Part shown: positions 34,634 through 45,098 of the stretch, one piece after another
Layout of the letters: every line of letters starts with the position of its first letter
Numbering within the stretch: position 1 is the stretch's first letter
Source of the DNA: JAAYXE01 sp964391195
Lineage (GTDB): Bacteria > Chloroflexota > Anaerolineae > Anaerolineales > UBA4823
Direction: 5' to 3'
NCBI GenBank assembly: GCA_964391195.1
Contig: CAYMLG010000023.1
Coordinates: 1 to 64,000, forward strand
Length of the DNA stretch: 64,000 bases
Notes under the pieces: model-generated
The model's input: only the letters and a program-made list of their open reading frames with translations
Databases searched by the model: none
What the model was told of the DNA's origin: nothing
Translations under genes and position numbers: made by a program

Positions 34634-34745
34634 AATACAAGTATGGCTTCTTAAGGATAGAGAGTTGGAGGGATGTGCAGCCCGACCACATCTCCCCAAC
34701 CTCACTTCTTCGATTCAAAGCCTGGCTCACGACTGTGAGAAGCCA
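34634..34745. repeat. Hairpin element with short terminal inverted repeats (second family)
   Basis: TGGCTTCTTA (34634-34643) and TGAGAAGCCA (34736-34745) are near-perfect inverted ends. Inside is an imperfect 14-bp hairpin (34664-34677 / 34687-34700). GGCTCACGACTGTGAGAAGCC at the right end closely resembles 57072-57093. The element occupies most of the space between fabH and the following terminator. Confidence 0.45.
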
Positions 34746-34764
34746 CAAGATTACAGGCGGCCGG

Positions 34765-34811
34765 CCAGGGCCTGAGCGCTGAGAACCATGGCTCAGGCCC
34801 TGGTTTGAGTT
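34765..34811 (+). terminator. Terminator after fabF-fabH
   Basis: Perfect 13-bp arms CCAGGGCCTGAGC (34765-34777) / GCTCAGGCCCTGG (34791-34803), followed by TTTGAGTT. Confidence 0.75.
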
Positions 34812-34884
34812 GTCCATTGAATGTTAGAACGGCGTTAGAAAAATTAATTTTACTCCCCCTACATTCCCCGACACTCGAATAGAT

Positions 34885-34893
34885 TGGTATAAT
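34885..34893 (+). promoter_or_regulatory. Extended -10 promoter of ftsH
   Basis: TGG immediately before a perfect TATAAT (34888-34893). The -35 region is weak, as expected for an extended -10. The start would be near 34900. Confidence 0.65.
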
Positions 34894-34935
34894 TTCAAAG
34901 CAAATTTGCGGTTTGTCATCTTATTTGGAGGTAAC

Positions 34936-36804
<1,869 letters not shown>

Positions 36805-36827
36805 ACGTCTCGGCTGCATGACTCAAC

Positions 36828-36869
36828 CTGTGGGGGATGGGCGGGCACAACCCTGCCCATCCCCCACAG
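36828..36869 (+). terminator. Strong hairpin after ftsH
   Basis: Perfect 15-bp arms CTGTGGGGGATGGGC (36828-36842) and its complement at 36855-36869. No T-run, so termination may be partial; the YgfZ gene starts 83 bases further on. Confidence 0.6.
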
Positions 36870-36951
36870 TTCGTACCGGGGTTGGATTCAACCCCGGCAG
36901 ATAACCGCAAGCGGAAAGCTCACACTCACACCGCGAGAAAGGGTGGAAACA

Positions 36952-37935
36952 ATGGCGAACGATCCGGGATATGCAGCCGCCCAGGAAGGAGCGGCTGTTT
37001 TTCGAATCGTAGGGGCGGGCCTGCTGCGCATCGGGGGGCCGGATGCACAGGCATTTTTGCAAAGACAAACTTCCAACGATCTGCGCAAGCTGAGGCCAGA
37101 CCAGGCGGTGCTGAGCGTGCTCACATCACCCACCGCCCGCGTGATCGATGCCCTGTACTTGCTGGCCGATGTGTCTACCGCGGAGGTGCCTGCCATTCTG
37201 GCCATCACCCTCCCCGGGCAGGGCGATGCCACCTACAATTTCTTAAAGCGCAGGATTTTCTTCAACGACAAAGTTGAGCTTGAAAACCTGAGCGAGGCGA
37301 CAGCCCAGCTCGACTTGTTCGGCCCGCAGGCTCAAGCGGTCCTGGCCTCCATCGGGCTCACCGCGCCGGAGGCACCCAACCAGGTGGCCGAGGCGGGAAC
37401 GGCGGGGGAGAAGGTGCGCGTGCTGCGGTTGGACCCCTGCATCGGAACAGGGTTCCGCCTGGTGGCCGAAGCTCCGGCGAGCGAGGCCCTGCTCCAGCGC
37501 CTGCAACAGGCAGGGGCGCAGCCCGTGTCCGCTGAAGTCTACCACCTGCTGCGGGTCGAAAACGGCCTCCCGGGCGCAGGGGCCGAGCTGACCGAAGAAT
37601 ACACCCCCCTGGAAACCGGGCTGCGCACGGTGGTCTCGGAGAACAAGGGATGCTACACCGGGCAAGAGATCCTCGCCCGCCAGGTGACCTACGACAAAAT
37701 CACCCAAACCCTGTGCGGGCTGCGTTTAGAAGCACCCGGACGGCCGGGTCAAAAGGTATGGTCCGCGGGCCGGGCGGTGGGTACGGTCACCTCCGCGGCC
37801 CTGTCGCCCCGCTTTGGGCCGCTTGCCCTGGCGGTGATCAAGCGCCCGGCCAACCAGGCAGGGACGCCCGTCCTGGTGGGCGAGAGCCCGGACGAGGCAG
37901 CCCCGGCTGTGGTCACACCTCTACCATTTTCATAA
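36952..37935 (+). CDS. ygfZ: YgfZ/GcvT-like folate-binding protein
   Basis: A tetrahydrofolate-binding protein of the glycine-cleavage T-protein fold, 327 aa, involved in maturation or repair of iron-sulfur enzymes. The diagnostic motif KGCYTGQE occurs at residues 232-239; its cysteine distinguishes YgfZ from GcvT. The start is placed at the ATG at 36952, with GAAAGGGTGG just upstream; a GTG 9 bases earlier is also possible. The N-terminal part aligns with GcvT (LLRIGGPDAQAFLQRQTSNDLRKL). The gene ends one base before fabL starts, so both are co-translated. Confidence 0.9.
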   Translation: MANDPGYAAAQEGAAVFRIVGAGLLRIGGPDAQAFLQRQTSNDLRKLRPDQAVLSVLTSPTARVIDALYLLADVSTAEVPAILAITLPGQGDATYNFLKRRIFFNDKVELENLSEATAQLDLFGPQAQAVLASIGLTAPEAPNQVAEAGTAGEKVRVLRLDPCIGTGFRLVAEAPASEALLQRLQQAGAQPVSAEVYHLLRVENGLPGAGAELTEEYTPLETGLRTVVSENKGCYTGQEILARQVTYDKITQTLCGLRLEAPGRPGQKVWSAGRAVGTVTSAALSPRFGPLALAVIKRPANQAGTPVLVGESPDEAAPAVVTPLPFS

Positions 37936-37936
37936 G

Positions 37937-38722
37937 ATGAATCACAATTCGTTCACCGGAAAAATCGCCCTGGTCACCGGTTCGGGGCGAGGCATTGGCA
38001 AGGCGATCGCCCTCGAACTGGCCCGCCAGGGGGCGGACGTGGTCGTGAATTTCTTCCGCAACAGGGAGCCGGCCGAGGAGACCCTGCGAGAAATCGAAGG
38101 GTTGGGACGGCGTGGGCTGCTGGTCAAAGCGGATGTTGGCTCAATGGCCGGGTTGGAGGAGCTCTTCGACCGGGTGGAGGCTCACTTTGGCGGGATCGAT
38201 ATCCTGGTGAGCAACGCGGCCTCGGGCTATAACCGTCCGGTCATGGAGCAGAAGACCAAAGGCTGGGATTGGACGATGAATATCAACGCCCGGGCGCTGC
38301 TGTTCGGCGCGCAAAAAGCGGCCCCCATGATGCAGAGGCGCGGCGGCGGAAAGATCGTCGCAATCTCCAGCCCGGGGGCAAACCGGGTGCTGCCGGATTA
38401 TGTGGTGGTGGGGGCCAGCAAAGCCGCGCTGGAGGCCGTCACCCGCTACCTGGCGATCGAGCTGGCGCCGATGAACATCGCCGTGAACGCCGTCTCACCC
38501 GGGCTGGTGGAGACGGAGGCCCTGCGCCATTTTGCAGTGGTAAAGAAAGACCAGGCGATCCTGGAACGCGCGACCCGCCTGACCCCGGCCGGGAGGCTGG
38601 TGACCCCCCAGGATGTAGCGCAGGTGGTGGCCTTCCTCTGTTCACCCGCGGCTGAAATGATCCGCGGCCAGGTGATCCTGGTGGATGGGGGGTATACCCT
38701 GCCGGCGGCAGGGGTTATTTAA
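37937..38722 (+). CDS. fabL: Enoyl-ACP reductase, FabL type
   Basis: A short-chain dehydrogenase of 261 aa that resembles Bacillus FabL (enoyl-ACP reductase III) along its whole length. The cofactor motif is TGSGRGIG (residues 15-22), followed by DILVSNAASGYNRPVME and WDWTMNINARALLFGAQKAA, which are FabL signatures. The active site has Tyr155 and Lys162 in the Y-x6-K spacing typical of enoyl reductases, not the Y-x3-K of ketoacyl reductases. The C-terminal MIRGQVILVDGGYTL fits. It would catalyse the last reduction in fatty-acid elongation with NADPH. It lies one base after ygfZ and 4.4 kb from fabF-fabH. Confidence 0.88.
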   Translation: MNHNSFTGKIALVTGSGRGIGKAIALELARQGADVVVNFFRNREPAEETLREIEGLGRRGLLVKADVGSMAGLEELFDRVEAHFGGIDILVSNAASGYNRPVMEQKTKGWDWTMNINARALLFGAQKAAPMMQRRGGGKIVAISSPGANRVLPDYVVVGASKAALEAVTRYLAIELAPMNIAVNAVSPGLVETEALRHFAVVKKDQAILERATRLTPAGRLVTPQDVAQVVAFLCSPAAEMIRGQVILVDGGYTLPAAGVI

Positions 38723-38759
38723 CTGCGAAGAAGCACTCCGCGAAGAAAATTTCTAGGCC

Positions 38760-40238
38760 CTAAAGGATTTGCTGCAAACCCGTCCACAGGTCGGCTGTGC
38801 CCGGCTGCCGGCCATTTTCCGCTTCACAGCGCCCGGCGATGGCCTGCTCGATCGATCCCCGGACCTGAAGCCAGGTCTCCTCGCCCGATCCGGGCCACCC
38901 CCAGGCGATGATTGCGCCCGAATCCTCGGGATGCAGACCACCGTGGACGCCGTGCGTGGGCCCGCTGAAGTAAAACCCCTCCGCCAGGTTGCTGATCAGG
39001 AATAGATCGCCTGAGAGCGGGCCGGCCAGGTTGTTCAACCGGTTGACGGGATCGGCGTACAACCCGGGGGGCTGCCGGGCAAACCAATCATCGAGTGAGA
39101 GCAGCTCGCCCTGCGGCGTGAAGGACAGATAGTTCGTGTGCCAGCCCTGCGCGGCCACATTGCGGACCAGCACGCCGGCCAGTGCGCCTTCCAGGTCGGG
39201 CGTATAACGGCCGGTGGAGTGCGCCTCCCAAAAGAGGCGGGCCACCGGGAGGATGTCCCTTTCGAAATCCGGCGGCGTCCTCCACCTCCCCTCCCGGTTT
39301 TTCACATATACCTGTGCGCTGCCCCCATTCATGGCGACCACCGCGTCGCTGTGAGGATCTTCCCCGGGGTGGTCGTGCACGTCGAGGCCGAGCGCCTCGA
39401 ACAAGGGCGCCAGCTCGCGTTCGAAGGGGAAAGCCAGGCGGATCGAGTGGCGGTCATCCGGGAGGACGTCGATCATGCCGTGGTCGGAGCACAAGATCCA
39501 GAATGGGTCAGGCGAGCCGCCCCTGCGGGCCGCGTTCACCGCCTCCAGCAGTTCCCCAATCATCGCATCCAGGTGCGCTTCAAGGTAGGGCAGTTGACCC
39601 TGCGGCCCGTTGGCGTGGCTCGCAGAGTCAACACCCAGGAAGTAGACCACCAGCAGGTCGGGGGTTCCAGATTGGTCCAGGTAGTCCAGGGCTTTCTTCA
39701 GGATGTGGCGGTCGAACTCGGCCGGGGATAGGCCGACCAGCCCGTACCCTTTGGTGAGCCGGGCGAGATTGACCACAGAAGGAGGCAGCCATTTGCTGGC
39801 GCCGCGGGCGTACATGTGCCCGGCGACTACAGAACGGAACCCCTCCCCGGCGAGCTGCTCGTAGAGCGTCGGTTCTTGCAAACACCAGGCGGCGAGCCCT
39901 TCGGTGAACACGCGCACGGCATCGTCGGCAGCCAGGGTGCCGCCCACATCGAAGGCGAAGTGCCGCGGGACGCCCCGGCTGTTCAGCCCAAACCGGTCGT
40001 AGAATTCGCTCCCCGGGATGCCGTGCTGCCGGGGATGGGCGCCGGTCATCAGGCAGGCCTGGGAGGCGAAAGTGATGCTCGGTGCGCAGGCCATCACAGG
40101 GGTGAACAGGCCGCGCGGCAGCCCTTCTCCGCCGAACAGGCGAGCGATGTTCGGCAGACGACCTTGCCGCAGCCCGGTCTCGAGCACATCGGGGCGCAGC
40201 GCGTCGATATCAACGATCACGACCGGCGGCCGGGCCAC
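38760..40238 (-). CDS. Type I phosphodiesterase/nucleotide pyrophosphatase-like protein
   Basis: A 492-residue member of the alkaline-phosphatase superfamily (Phosphodiest, PF01663). The N-terminal VVIVDIDALRPDVLE supplies the first metal Asp. The segment ITFASQACLMTGAHPRQHGIPG carries the nucleophile region, and DSASHANG with SDHGMIDV supply further zinc ligands. No signal peptide is seen, so it is probably cytoplasmic. It starts with GTG, which overlaps the stop codon of the cyclase gene (TAGTG), making a two-gene operon. The substrate (nucleotide, phosphonate or phospholipid head group) is not determined by sequence. Confidence 0.85.
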   Translation of the reverse strand: MARPPVVIVDIDALRPDVLETGLRQGRLPNIARLFGGEGLPRGLFTPVMACAPSITFASQACLMTGAHPRQHGIPGSEFYDRFGLNSRGVPRHFAFDVGGTLAADDAVRVFTEGLAAWCLQEPTLYEQLAGEGFRSVVAGHMYARGASKWLPPSVVNLARLTKGYGLVGLSPAEFDRHILKKALDYLDQSGTPDLLVVYFLGVDSASHANGPQGQLPYLEAHLDAMIGELLEAVNAARRGGSPDPFWILCSDHGMIDVLPDDRHSIRLAFPFERELAPLFEALGLDVHDHPGEDPHSDAVVAMNGGSAQVYVKNREGRWRTPPDFERDILPVARLFWEAHSTGRYTPDLEGALAGVLVRNVAAQGWHTNYLSFTPQGELLSLDDWFARQPPGLYADPVNRLNNLAGPLSGDLFLISNLAEGFYFSGPTHGVHGGLHPEDSGAIIAWGWPGSGEETWLQVRGSIEQAIAGRCEAENGRQPGTADLWTGLQQIL

Positions 40239-40876
40239 TACACCCCCACCAGTATCGCCCGGGCCGGAGCGCCGTCCGAACCGGCAAGCTTAAGCGGAAG
40301 ACAATAAAGGGTATAACGCCCTTGAGAGATTTCCGCCAGATTGAGCCCCTCGACGATCACCACACCGGCCTGCAAAAGAATTTCGTGCGTGGGCCGGCTT
40401 TGCTTATAGGGGGCAATCGAGAGGTAATCGATGCCAACCAGTTTAACGCCGCGTTCCACCAGGAACCGGGCCCCATCTTCGCTGATGCCGACAAAGTCCT
40501 CCTGGAATCTTTCTTCATTTCGGGCCCAGTAGCCGGAATTGCGGGTGCGGAAGAGCAAACGCCGGGTGCGGGGCGGTATCTCCGCTGCCTCTAAGACGGC
40601 GGCGTCGATCTGATCGACATGATCCGGGATGTGCAGCACATAAGCCCGGCCGGTGAGAATCTTCAGGGGCAGGGCGTCCACCGTCATCGTATCCCCTCCC
40701 AGGAAGTGGAAAGGTGCATCGACGTGAGTGCCGGTATGCACGCTCATGTTCATCCGGGAGACGTTAGAGTTGCTGCCCTCCTCGATCTTTTCCACCCGCT
40801 CGATCGAAACACTGGGATCGCCCGGCCAGACAGGCAGGCGCGAAGAGATGGTCAGAGAGATGTCGTAGGTTTCCAT
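40238..40876 (-). CDS. Cyclase family protein (kynurenine formamidase-like)
   Basis: A metal-dependent hydrolase of 212 aa in the cyclase family (PF04199). HTGTHVDAPFHF at residues 47-58 holds the metal ligands His47, His51 and Asp53, and WPGDP at 17-21 is the second family mark. These enzymes hydrolyse N-formylkynurenine or related amides and esters. Nothing else of tryptophan breakdown is nearby, so the substrate is open. GGAGG lies 5 bases before the ATG. It is the first gene of the operon with the phosphodiesterase. Confidence 0.88.
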   Translation of the reverse strand: METYDISLTISSRLPVWPGDPSVSIERVEKIEEGSNSNVSRMNMSVHTGTHVDAPFHFLGGDTMTVDALPLKILTGRAYVLHIPDHVDQIDAAVLEAAEIPPRTRRLLFRTRNSGYWARNEERFQEDFVGISEDGARFLVERGVKLVGIDYLSIAPYKQSRPTHEILLQAGVVIVEGLNLAEISQGRYTLYCLPLKLAGSDGAPARAILVGV

Positions 40877-40906
40877 TTTTCCTCCATTAATCCCAACCTG
40901 TTAAAA

Positions 40907-40935
40907 AGTATATCTGAAGGCAACAATAAATGCAA
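40907..40935 (-). promoter_or_regulatory. Promoter of the cyclase-phosphodiesterase operon
   Basis: On the minus strand TTGCAT (40935-40930), 17 bp, TATACT (40912-40907). The start would be near 40900, with a leader of about 24 bases. Confidence 0.7.
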
Positions 40936-41016
40936 CCAGCCCGGAGGAATTGCATCATGAAAAGAATAGCCCCCGCTGCATTTTTCGCGAGACTGTCCAT
41001 GTTCCCCTCAACGGAT

Positions 41017-41025
41017 TGTTATAAT
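41017..41025 (+). promoter_or_regulatory. Extended -10 promoter of the lut-glc operon
   Basis: TGT followed by a perfect TATAAT (41020-41025), about 105 bases before the lutA ATG. The -35 region is weak. Between promoter and gene there are GC-rich bases (CCGGCGGGCAGCAGGCC) that could fold, but no motif was recognised. Confidence 0.55.
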
Positions 41026-41129
41026 AGGAAGAGTTTCTCCTATGACCGCGAGATGATCTGAACACTCCCCTGCTGCCTGGCGCCGGCGCAGCCACGCGAC
41101 CGGCGGGCAGCAGGCCATTTGGAGGCTTA

Positions 41130-41864
41130 ATGGTCGTTCAGCTTTTTATCACCTGCCTGGCGGAGCAATTTTACCCCGGCGTGCTGGAAAAGATGGTCCA
41201 CCTCCTGGAAAAGTTGGGGGTAGATATGGTCTTCCCCGAAGCGCAGACTTGCTGCGGGCAGCCCTTCTACAACAGCGGATTCAAGGGGCAAACCCGCGAG
41301 ATGGCCCTCAGGTGGCTGGAAGTGTTTTCGCAAAGCGAGGTACCCATCGTATCGCCATCCGGCTCCTGCGTGGAAATGGTGCGCCATCATTATCCGGAAT
41401 TATTCCCCGAGGGGACGCCAGAGCACGACCTGGCGCGCCAGGTGGGCGAGCGCACATTCGAATTTAGCGAGTTCCTGGTACACCAACTGAAGGTCCTGGA
41501 TGTCGGCGCCCGGTTCCCGCATAAAGTGACCTACCACGCCTCTTGCCACGGGCTGAGAGGGCTGGGCCTGCGGACCGAGGCGAAACAACTGCTTAGAGCG
41601 GTGCGCGGCCTGGAACTGGTGAGCCTGCCCGAAGAGGAGACCTGCTGTGGCTTTGGGGGCGTGTTCAGTATGATCTACCCGGAAGTGAGCCGGAAGATGA
41701 TGGAAACCAAGGTCAACCATATCCTGGAGACCGGAGCGGAAGTTGTGGTCGTCAGCGATGCGGGCTGCCTGATGAACATCGGCGGGGGCTTGCAGAAAAT
41801 CAGCGCTCCGGTGAAGGCGATGCACCTGATCGAAGTCCTGGCGGCAAACGGAGAGATGGAATGA
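41130..41864 (+). CDS. lutA: Lactate oxidation Fe-S protein LutA
   Basis: A 244-residue protein with two CCG domains (heterodisulfide-reductase-type cysteine-rich domains). TCCGQPFYNSGF near residue 40 and TCCGFGGVFS near residue 172 are the two CCG motifs, with supporting cysteines in SGSCVEMV, ASCHGLRGLG and SDAGCLMNIGG. LutABC together oxidise L-lactate to pyruvate. Its ATGA stop overlaps the lutB start by 4 bases. LutA is the first gene behind the extended -10 promoter. Confidence 0.92.
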   Translation: MVVQLFITCLAEQFYPGVLEKMVHLLEKLGVDMVFPEAQTCCGQPFYNSGFKGQTREMALRWLEVFSQSEVPIVSPSGSCVEMVRHHYPELFPEGTPEHDLARQVGERTFEFSEFLVHQLKVLDVGARFPHKVTYHASCHGLRGLGLRTEAKQLLRAVRGLELVSLPEEETCCGFGGVFSMIYPEVSRKMMETKVNHILETGAEVVVVSDAGCLMNIGGGLQKISAPVKAMHLIEVLAANGEME

Positions 41865-43266
41865 GCGGCACTCCCCCCACCCGAATAGATTTCGGCGGGT
41901 ACAGCGCAGATGTGCCCGCAAACATCCCCGCCGCAGTACAGCAGGCGACCAACCGCTTCCTGGGGACCCGCGAGCTGCGGGTCTCGGAACTGCCGGAGTG
42001 GGAGGAACTGCGCCAGGCAGCGCATGAGCTGCGCCTGCACACCCTGCAGCACCTGGATGTTTACCTGGAGCAGTTGGAAGCGCAGGTCACCGCCGCCGGC
42101 GGGCAGGTGCACTGGGCAGCCGATGCCGCGGAAGCCTGTCGTATCGTGCTGGAGATCGCCGCGGCGCATCAGGTGCGCTCCGCGGTGAAGGTCAAATCCA
42201 TGGCGACCGAGGAGATCGGCCTGAACCGGGCCCTGGAACAGGCCGGCATATCCGTCTACGAGACTGACCTGGGGGAGTACATCATCCAACTGGCGGGGAC
42301 CGGCCCCTCGCACATCATCGTCCCGGCAGTGCATCTGACCAAAGAGGAGATCGCCCGGCTGTTCCAGGAAAAACTGGGGGTGGATGCCCCTCCCGACCCC
42401 GAACGGCTGACGGAGATCGCCCGCCGCACGCTCAGGGAGAAGTTCCTGACTGCGGAGATGGGCATATCGGGAGCCAACTTCCTGATCGCCGAGACCGGCA
42501 CGTTGGTGATCGTTACCAACGAAGGCAATGGGCGCATGTGCACAACTTTGCCCAGGGTGCACGTGGCGGTGGTGGGGATTGACAAAGTCATCCCCGATTG
42601 GGAATCGCTCGCCGTGCTGCTCAAGCTGCTGCCGCGCAGCGCTACCGGCCAAAAGATTTCTACCTACACTTCCCTGATTACCGGCCCGCGCAGAGCCGAG
42701 GGCGAATACGGGCCGGAAGCGTTCCACCTGGTGCTGCTGGATAACGGGCGCAGCCGCATCCTGGCAGATCCGGAGGCGATCGAAACGCTGAAGTGCATTC
42801 GCTGCGGCTGCTGCCTGAACGTTTGCCCGGTGTATAAGCATGTCGGCGGTTTTGCCTACGGATGGTTCATCTCCGGCCCCATTGGGGCGATCTTCTCCCC
42901 ACAAATTCTAGGGACTCAGGCGGCGCGAGAGCTGCCGTTCGCATCCTCGCTGTGCGGAGCCTGCGCCGACGTCTGTCCGGTGAAAGTCCCCATCCCCAAG
43001 ATATTGCTGCACCTTCGCCACCGGGTGGTGGAAGGTTCGCCTCCCGCCGCTTCGCCTCTGGCGCGAGCCGGCGCCAGGGCCGGTGTTTATGCGTTGAATA
43101 CTCCCTGGCTTTACCGCCTGGGAGCGGGGTGGATGAAAATCGCCCAATCCCCCTTCCGCCGGAAGGGATGGCTTCCCTGGCTGCCGCCGCCGGTAAACCG
43201 CTGGACGAAGGTGCGCCCCCTGCCGGTTTTCCAGGCGCGCTTCCGGTCCTGGTGGAAGCACAGGAA
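41861..43266 (+). CDS. lutB: Lactate oxidation Fe-S protein LutB (3' end at assembly gap)
   Basis: The LUD-domain plus ferredoxin subunit of lactate oxidase. The LUD part covers residues about 60-300 (TGTLVIVTNEGNGRMCTTLPRVHV), and two [4Fe-4S] motifs lie near residues 312-325 (CIRCGCCLNVCP) and 366-373 (CGACADVCPVKVP). The frame runs into 100 N at 43267 just where LutB proteins usually end (FRSWWKHR), so little is probably missing. The apparent frame continuity across the gap into the LutC remainder is accidental. Confidence 0.88.
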
Positions 43267-43366
43267 NNNNNNNNNNNNNNNNNNNNNNNNNNNNNNNNNN
43301 NNNNNNNNNNNNNNNNNNNNNNNNNNNNNNNNNNNNNNNNNNNNNNNNNNNNNNNNNNNNNNNNNN
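43267..43366. other. Assembly gap of 100 N
   Basis: A run of exactly 100 N, a conventional placeholder of unknown true length. It removes the end of lutB and the first part of lutC. LutC relatives have about 200-240 residues and only some 123 remain, so more than 100 bases are probably missing. Confidence 0.98.
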
Positions 43367-43738
43367 CGCCGCTGGCAGGTCGCCGGGCATCTACAGGCGG
43401 CGGGGGTAGAGATCGTCCCGCCTGAGGCCGGGAAGCAAGCCCTGGCTGCCTGCGATCTGGGAGTGACCGAAGCCGATTTCGCGCTGCCGGAGACCGGCAC
43501 CCTGGGGCTGCTCAGCTCGCCCGAGAAACCAAGGGCCGTCTCCCTGCTGCCGCGCGTCCATCTGGCGCTGCTGCGGCCACAGGCGCTGAGGGGCGACCTG
43601 CACCAGGTGTTCGCCGAAGCCCGCCGCCATCCCTACCTCATTCTGGTCACCGGGCCGAGCCGCACCGCGGATATCGAGTTGACGACGACCCTGGGGGTGC
43701 ACGGGCCGAAGGCGTTGTACGTATGGCTGATCGAATAA
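43367..43738 (+). CDS. lutC: Lactate oxidation protein LutC, 5' part lost in gap
   Basis: The C-terminal 123 residues of a LUD-domain protein of the LutC type. ACDLGVTEADFALPETGTLGLLSSPEKPRAVSLLPRVHLALL is the LUD core and GPSRTADIELTTTLGVHGPKALYVWLIE is the typical end. LutC lacks Fe-S motifs, as here. It lies between lutB and glcF, in the order lutABC. Confidence 0.85.
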   Translation, partial: RRWQVAGHLQAAGVEIVPPEAGKQALAACDLGVTEADFALPETGTLGLLSSPEKPRAVSLLPRVHLALLRPQALRGDLHQVFAEARRHPYLILVTGPSRTADIELTTTLGVHGPKALYVWLIE

Positions 43739-43805
43739 GCGCCGCAAGGCGCTGTTGATGGCCTGCACGCCGGAGGGCCTGCCGGCCCCCTGTGTGGAGA
43801 ACGGA

Positions 43806-45095
43806 ATGATCCAGGACCTTCGCCTCCTGCAAACAGAAGACTACCGCCGAAAGTTGGCCCAATGCATCCACTGCGGGCTGTGCCTGCAAGCCTGCCCCAC
43901 CTACCTGGTGTTCGGCACGGAGATGGATTCGCCTCGCGGCCGGATCACCTTGATGCATCTCGTCTCTGAGGGGTTGGTCGCGCCGGAAGACTTCCGCCAG
44001 GTCTTCAGCCGGCATATCAGCCTGTGCCTGGCCTGCCGTTCGTGCGAGACCGCCTGCCCCTCAGGGGTGCAGTACGGGGCGCTGGTCGAGCAGGCCCGGA
44101 TCGTGGTCGAGCGCAACCGCAAGCCGGGTTTCGCCGAACGCTTCTTGCGCTGGATCGGGACCCGGCAGATCATGCCAAAGCGAGGATTGCTAAAACTGCT
44201 GGCCTGGCTGCTGTGGTGCTACGAGAAAACCGGCCTGCAGCGCCTGGTGCGGCGGATGGACGCCCTGCCCCCGCCGCTAAAGGCGATGGAAGCGATCCTG
44301 CCACCGCTCACCCTGCGCTTCACTCCCCTGGGCAAAAATCTGCCCCCAGGCGGAAAGCGAGGCGGTCGGGTGCTGTTCTTCACCGGCTGTATTCAAGAGG
44401 GATTCCTCTCCCAGGTCAACCAGGCCACCCTGCGCGTGCTGCAGCGGAACGGGTTCGAAGTCTACGCCCCGGCGGAGCAGACCTGCTGTGGGGCCGCACA
44501 GCTTCACCTGGGAGACCTGGACGCAGCCCGAGCCCTGGCAAAGCGCAATATCGATGTCTTTCAGGATAGCGGCTGCGCCCTCATCATCAATAACGCCGGA
44601 GGCTGTGGGGTCTCGCTCAAAGAATACCCGCACCTGCTGGCCGGAGATCCGGTCTATGCGGAAAAAGCCCGCGAATTTGCGGGCCGTGTGCGGGATATCA
44701 GCGAATTCCTGGCGGAAAACCTGATCGAACCCCCGCGGGGAGCGGTGTGCCTGCGGGCCACCTATGCCGACTCCTGCCACCTGCGCCATGGCCAGAAAGT
44801 GGTGAAACAGCCGCGAGAACTTCTCCAACAGATCCCGGGGCTTGAGCTGGTCGAATTGCAGACCCCCGATCGCTGCTGCGGCAGCGCCGGAGTATACAAC
44901 CTGGTCGAGGCGGATACGGCGAACCGGGTGCTGGATGAGAAAATGAGCGACATCGCTTCAACCGGGGCCGAATTGATCATCACCACCAACACCGGCTGCC
45001 ATCTGCAGTTGATCGCCGGAGTGCGGCGAGCCGGGCTCCGGGCGCGGGTGATGCATCTGGTCGAAGTGCTGGATCTTTCGTATCAAAGGGAGTGA
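43806..45095 (+). CDS. glcF: Glycolate oxidase iron-sulfur subunit
   Basis: The Fe-S electron-transfer subunit of the glycolate/D-lactate oxidase complex, 429 aa. Two [4Fe-4S] motifs lie near the N-terminus (Cys20, 23, 26 and 30 in CIHCGLCLQACP, and CLACRSCETACPSG), then two CCG domains (TCCGAAQLHLGD and RCCGSAGVYN). The ATG at 43806 is preferred because GGAG lies 6 bases before it; an earlier in-frame ATG at 43758 has no such site and overlaps poorly with relatives. The next gene begins 3 bases after the stop codon. Confidence 0.9.
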   Translation: MIQDLRLLQTEDYRRKLAQCIHCGLCLQACPTYLVFGTEMDSPRGRITLMHLVSEGLVAPEDFRQVFSRHISLCLACRSCETACPSGVQYGALVEQARIVVERNRKPGFAERFLRWIGTRQIMPKRGLLKLLAWLLWCYEKTGLQRLVRRMDALPPPLKAMEAILPPLTLRFTPLGKNLPPGGKRGGRVLFFTGCIQEGFLSQVNQATLRVLQRNGFEVYAPAEQTCCGAAQLHLGDLDAARALAKRNIDVFQDSGCALIINNAGGCGVSLKEYPHLLAGDPVYAEKAREFAGRVRDISEFLAENLIEPPRGAVCLRATYADSCHLRHGQKVVKQPRELLQQIPGLELVELQTPDRCCGSAGVYNLVEADTANRVLDEKMSDIASTGAELIITTNTGCHLQLIAGVRRAGLRARVMHLVEVLDLSYQRE

Positions 45096-45098
45096 AAA

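Noticed and set aside
34633..34764. tRNA gene (a TTCGATTCAAA segment recalls a T-loop)
   Set aside because: No acceptor or anticodon arms can be formed around it; the region is explained by the hairpin element.
41675..42904. Minus-strand open frame opposite lutA-lutB
   Set aside because: It spans the overlap of two real genes on the other strand and shows no protein family.
41861..43738. Single 625-residue LutB-LutC protein
   Set aside because: Frame continuity depends on 100 N of unknown true length. Domain content fits two separate proteins broken by the gap.
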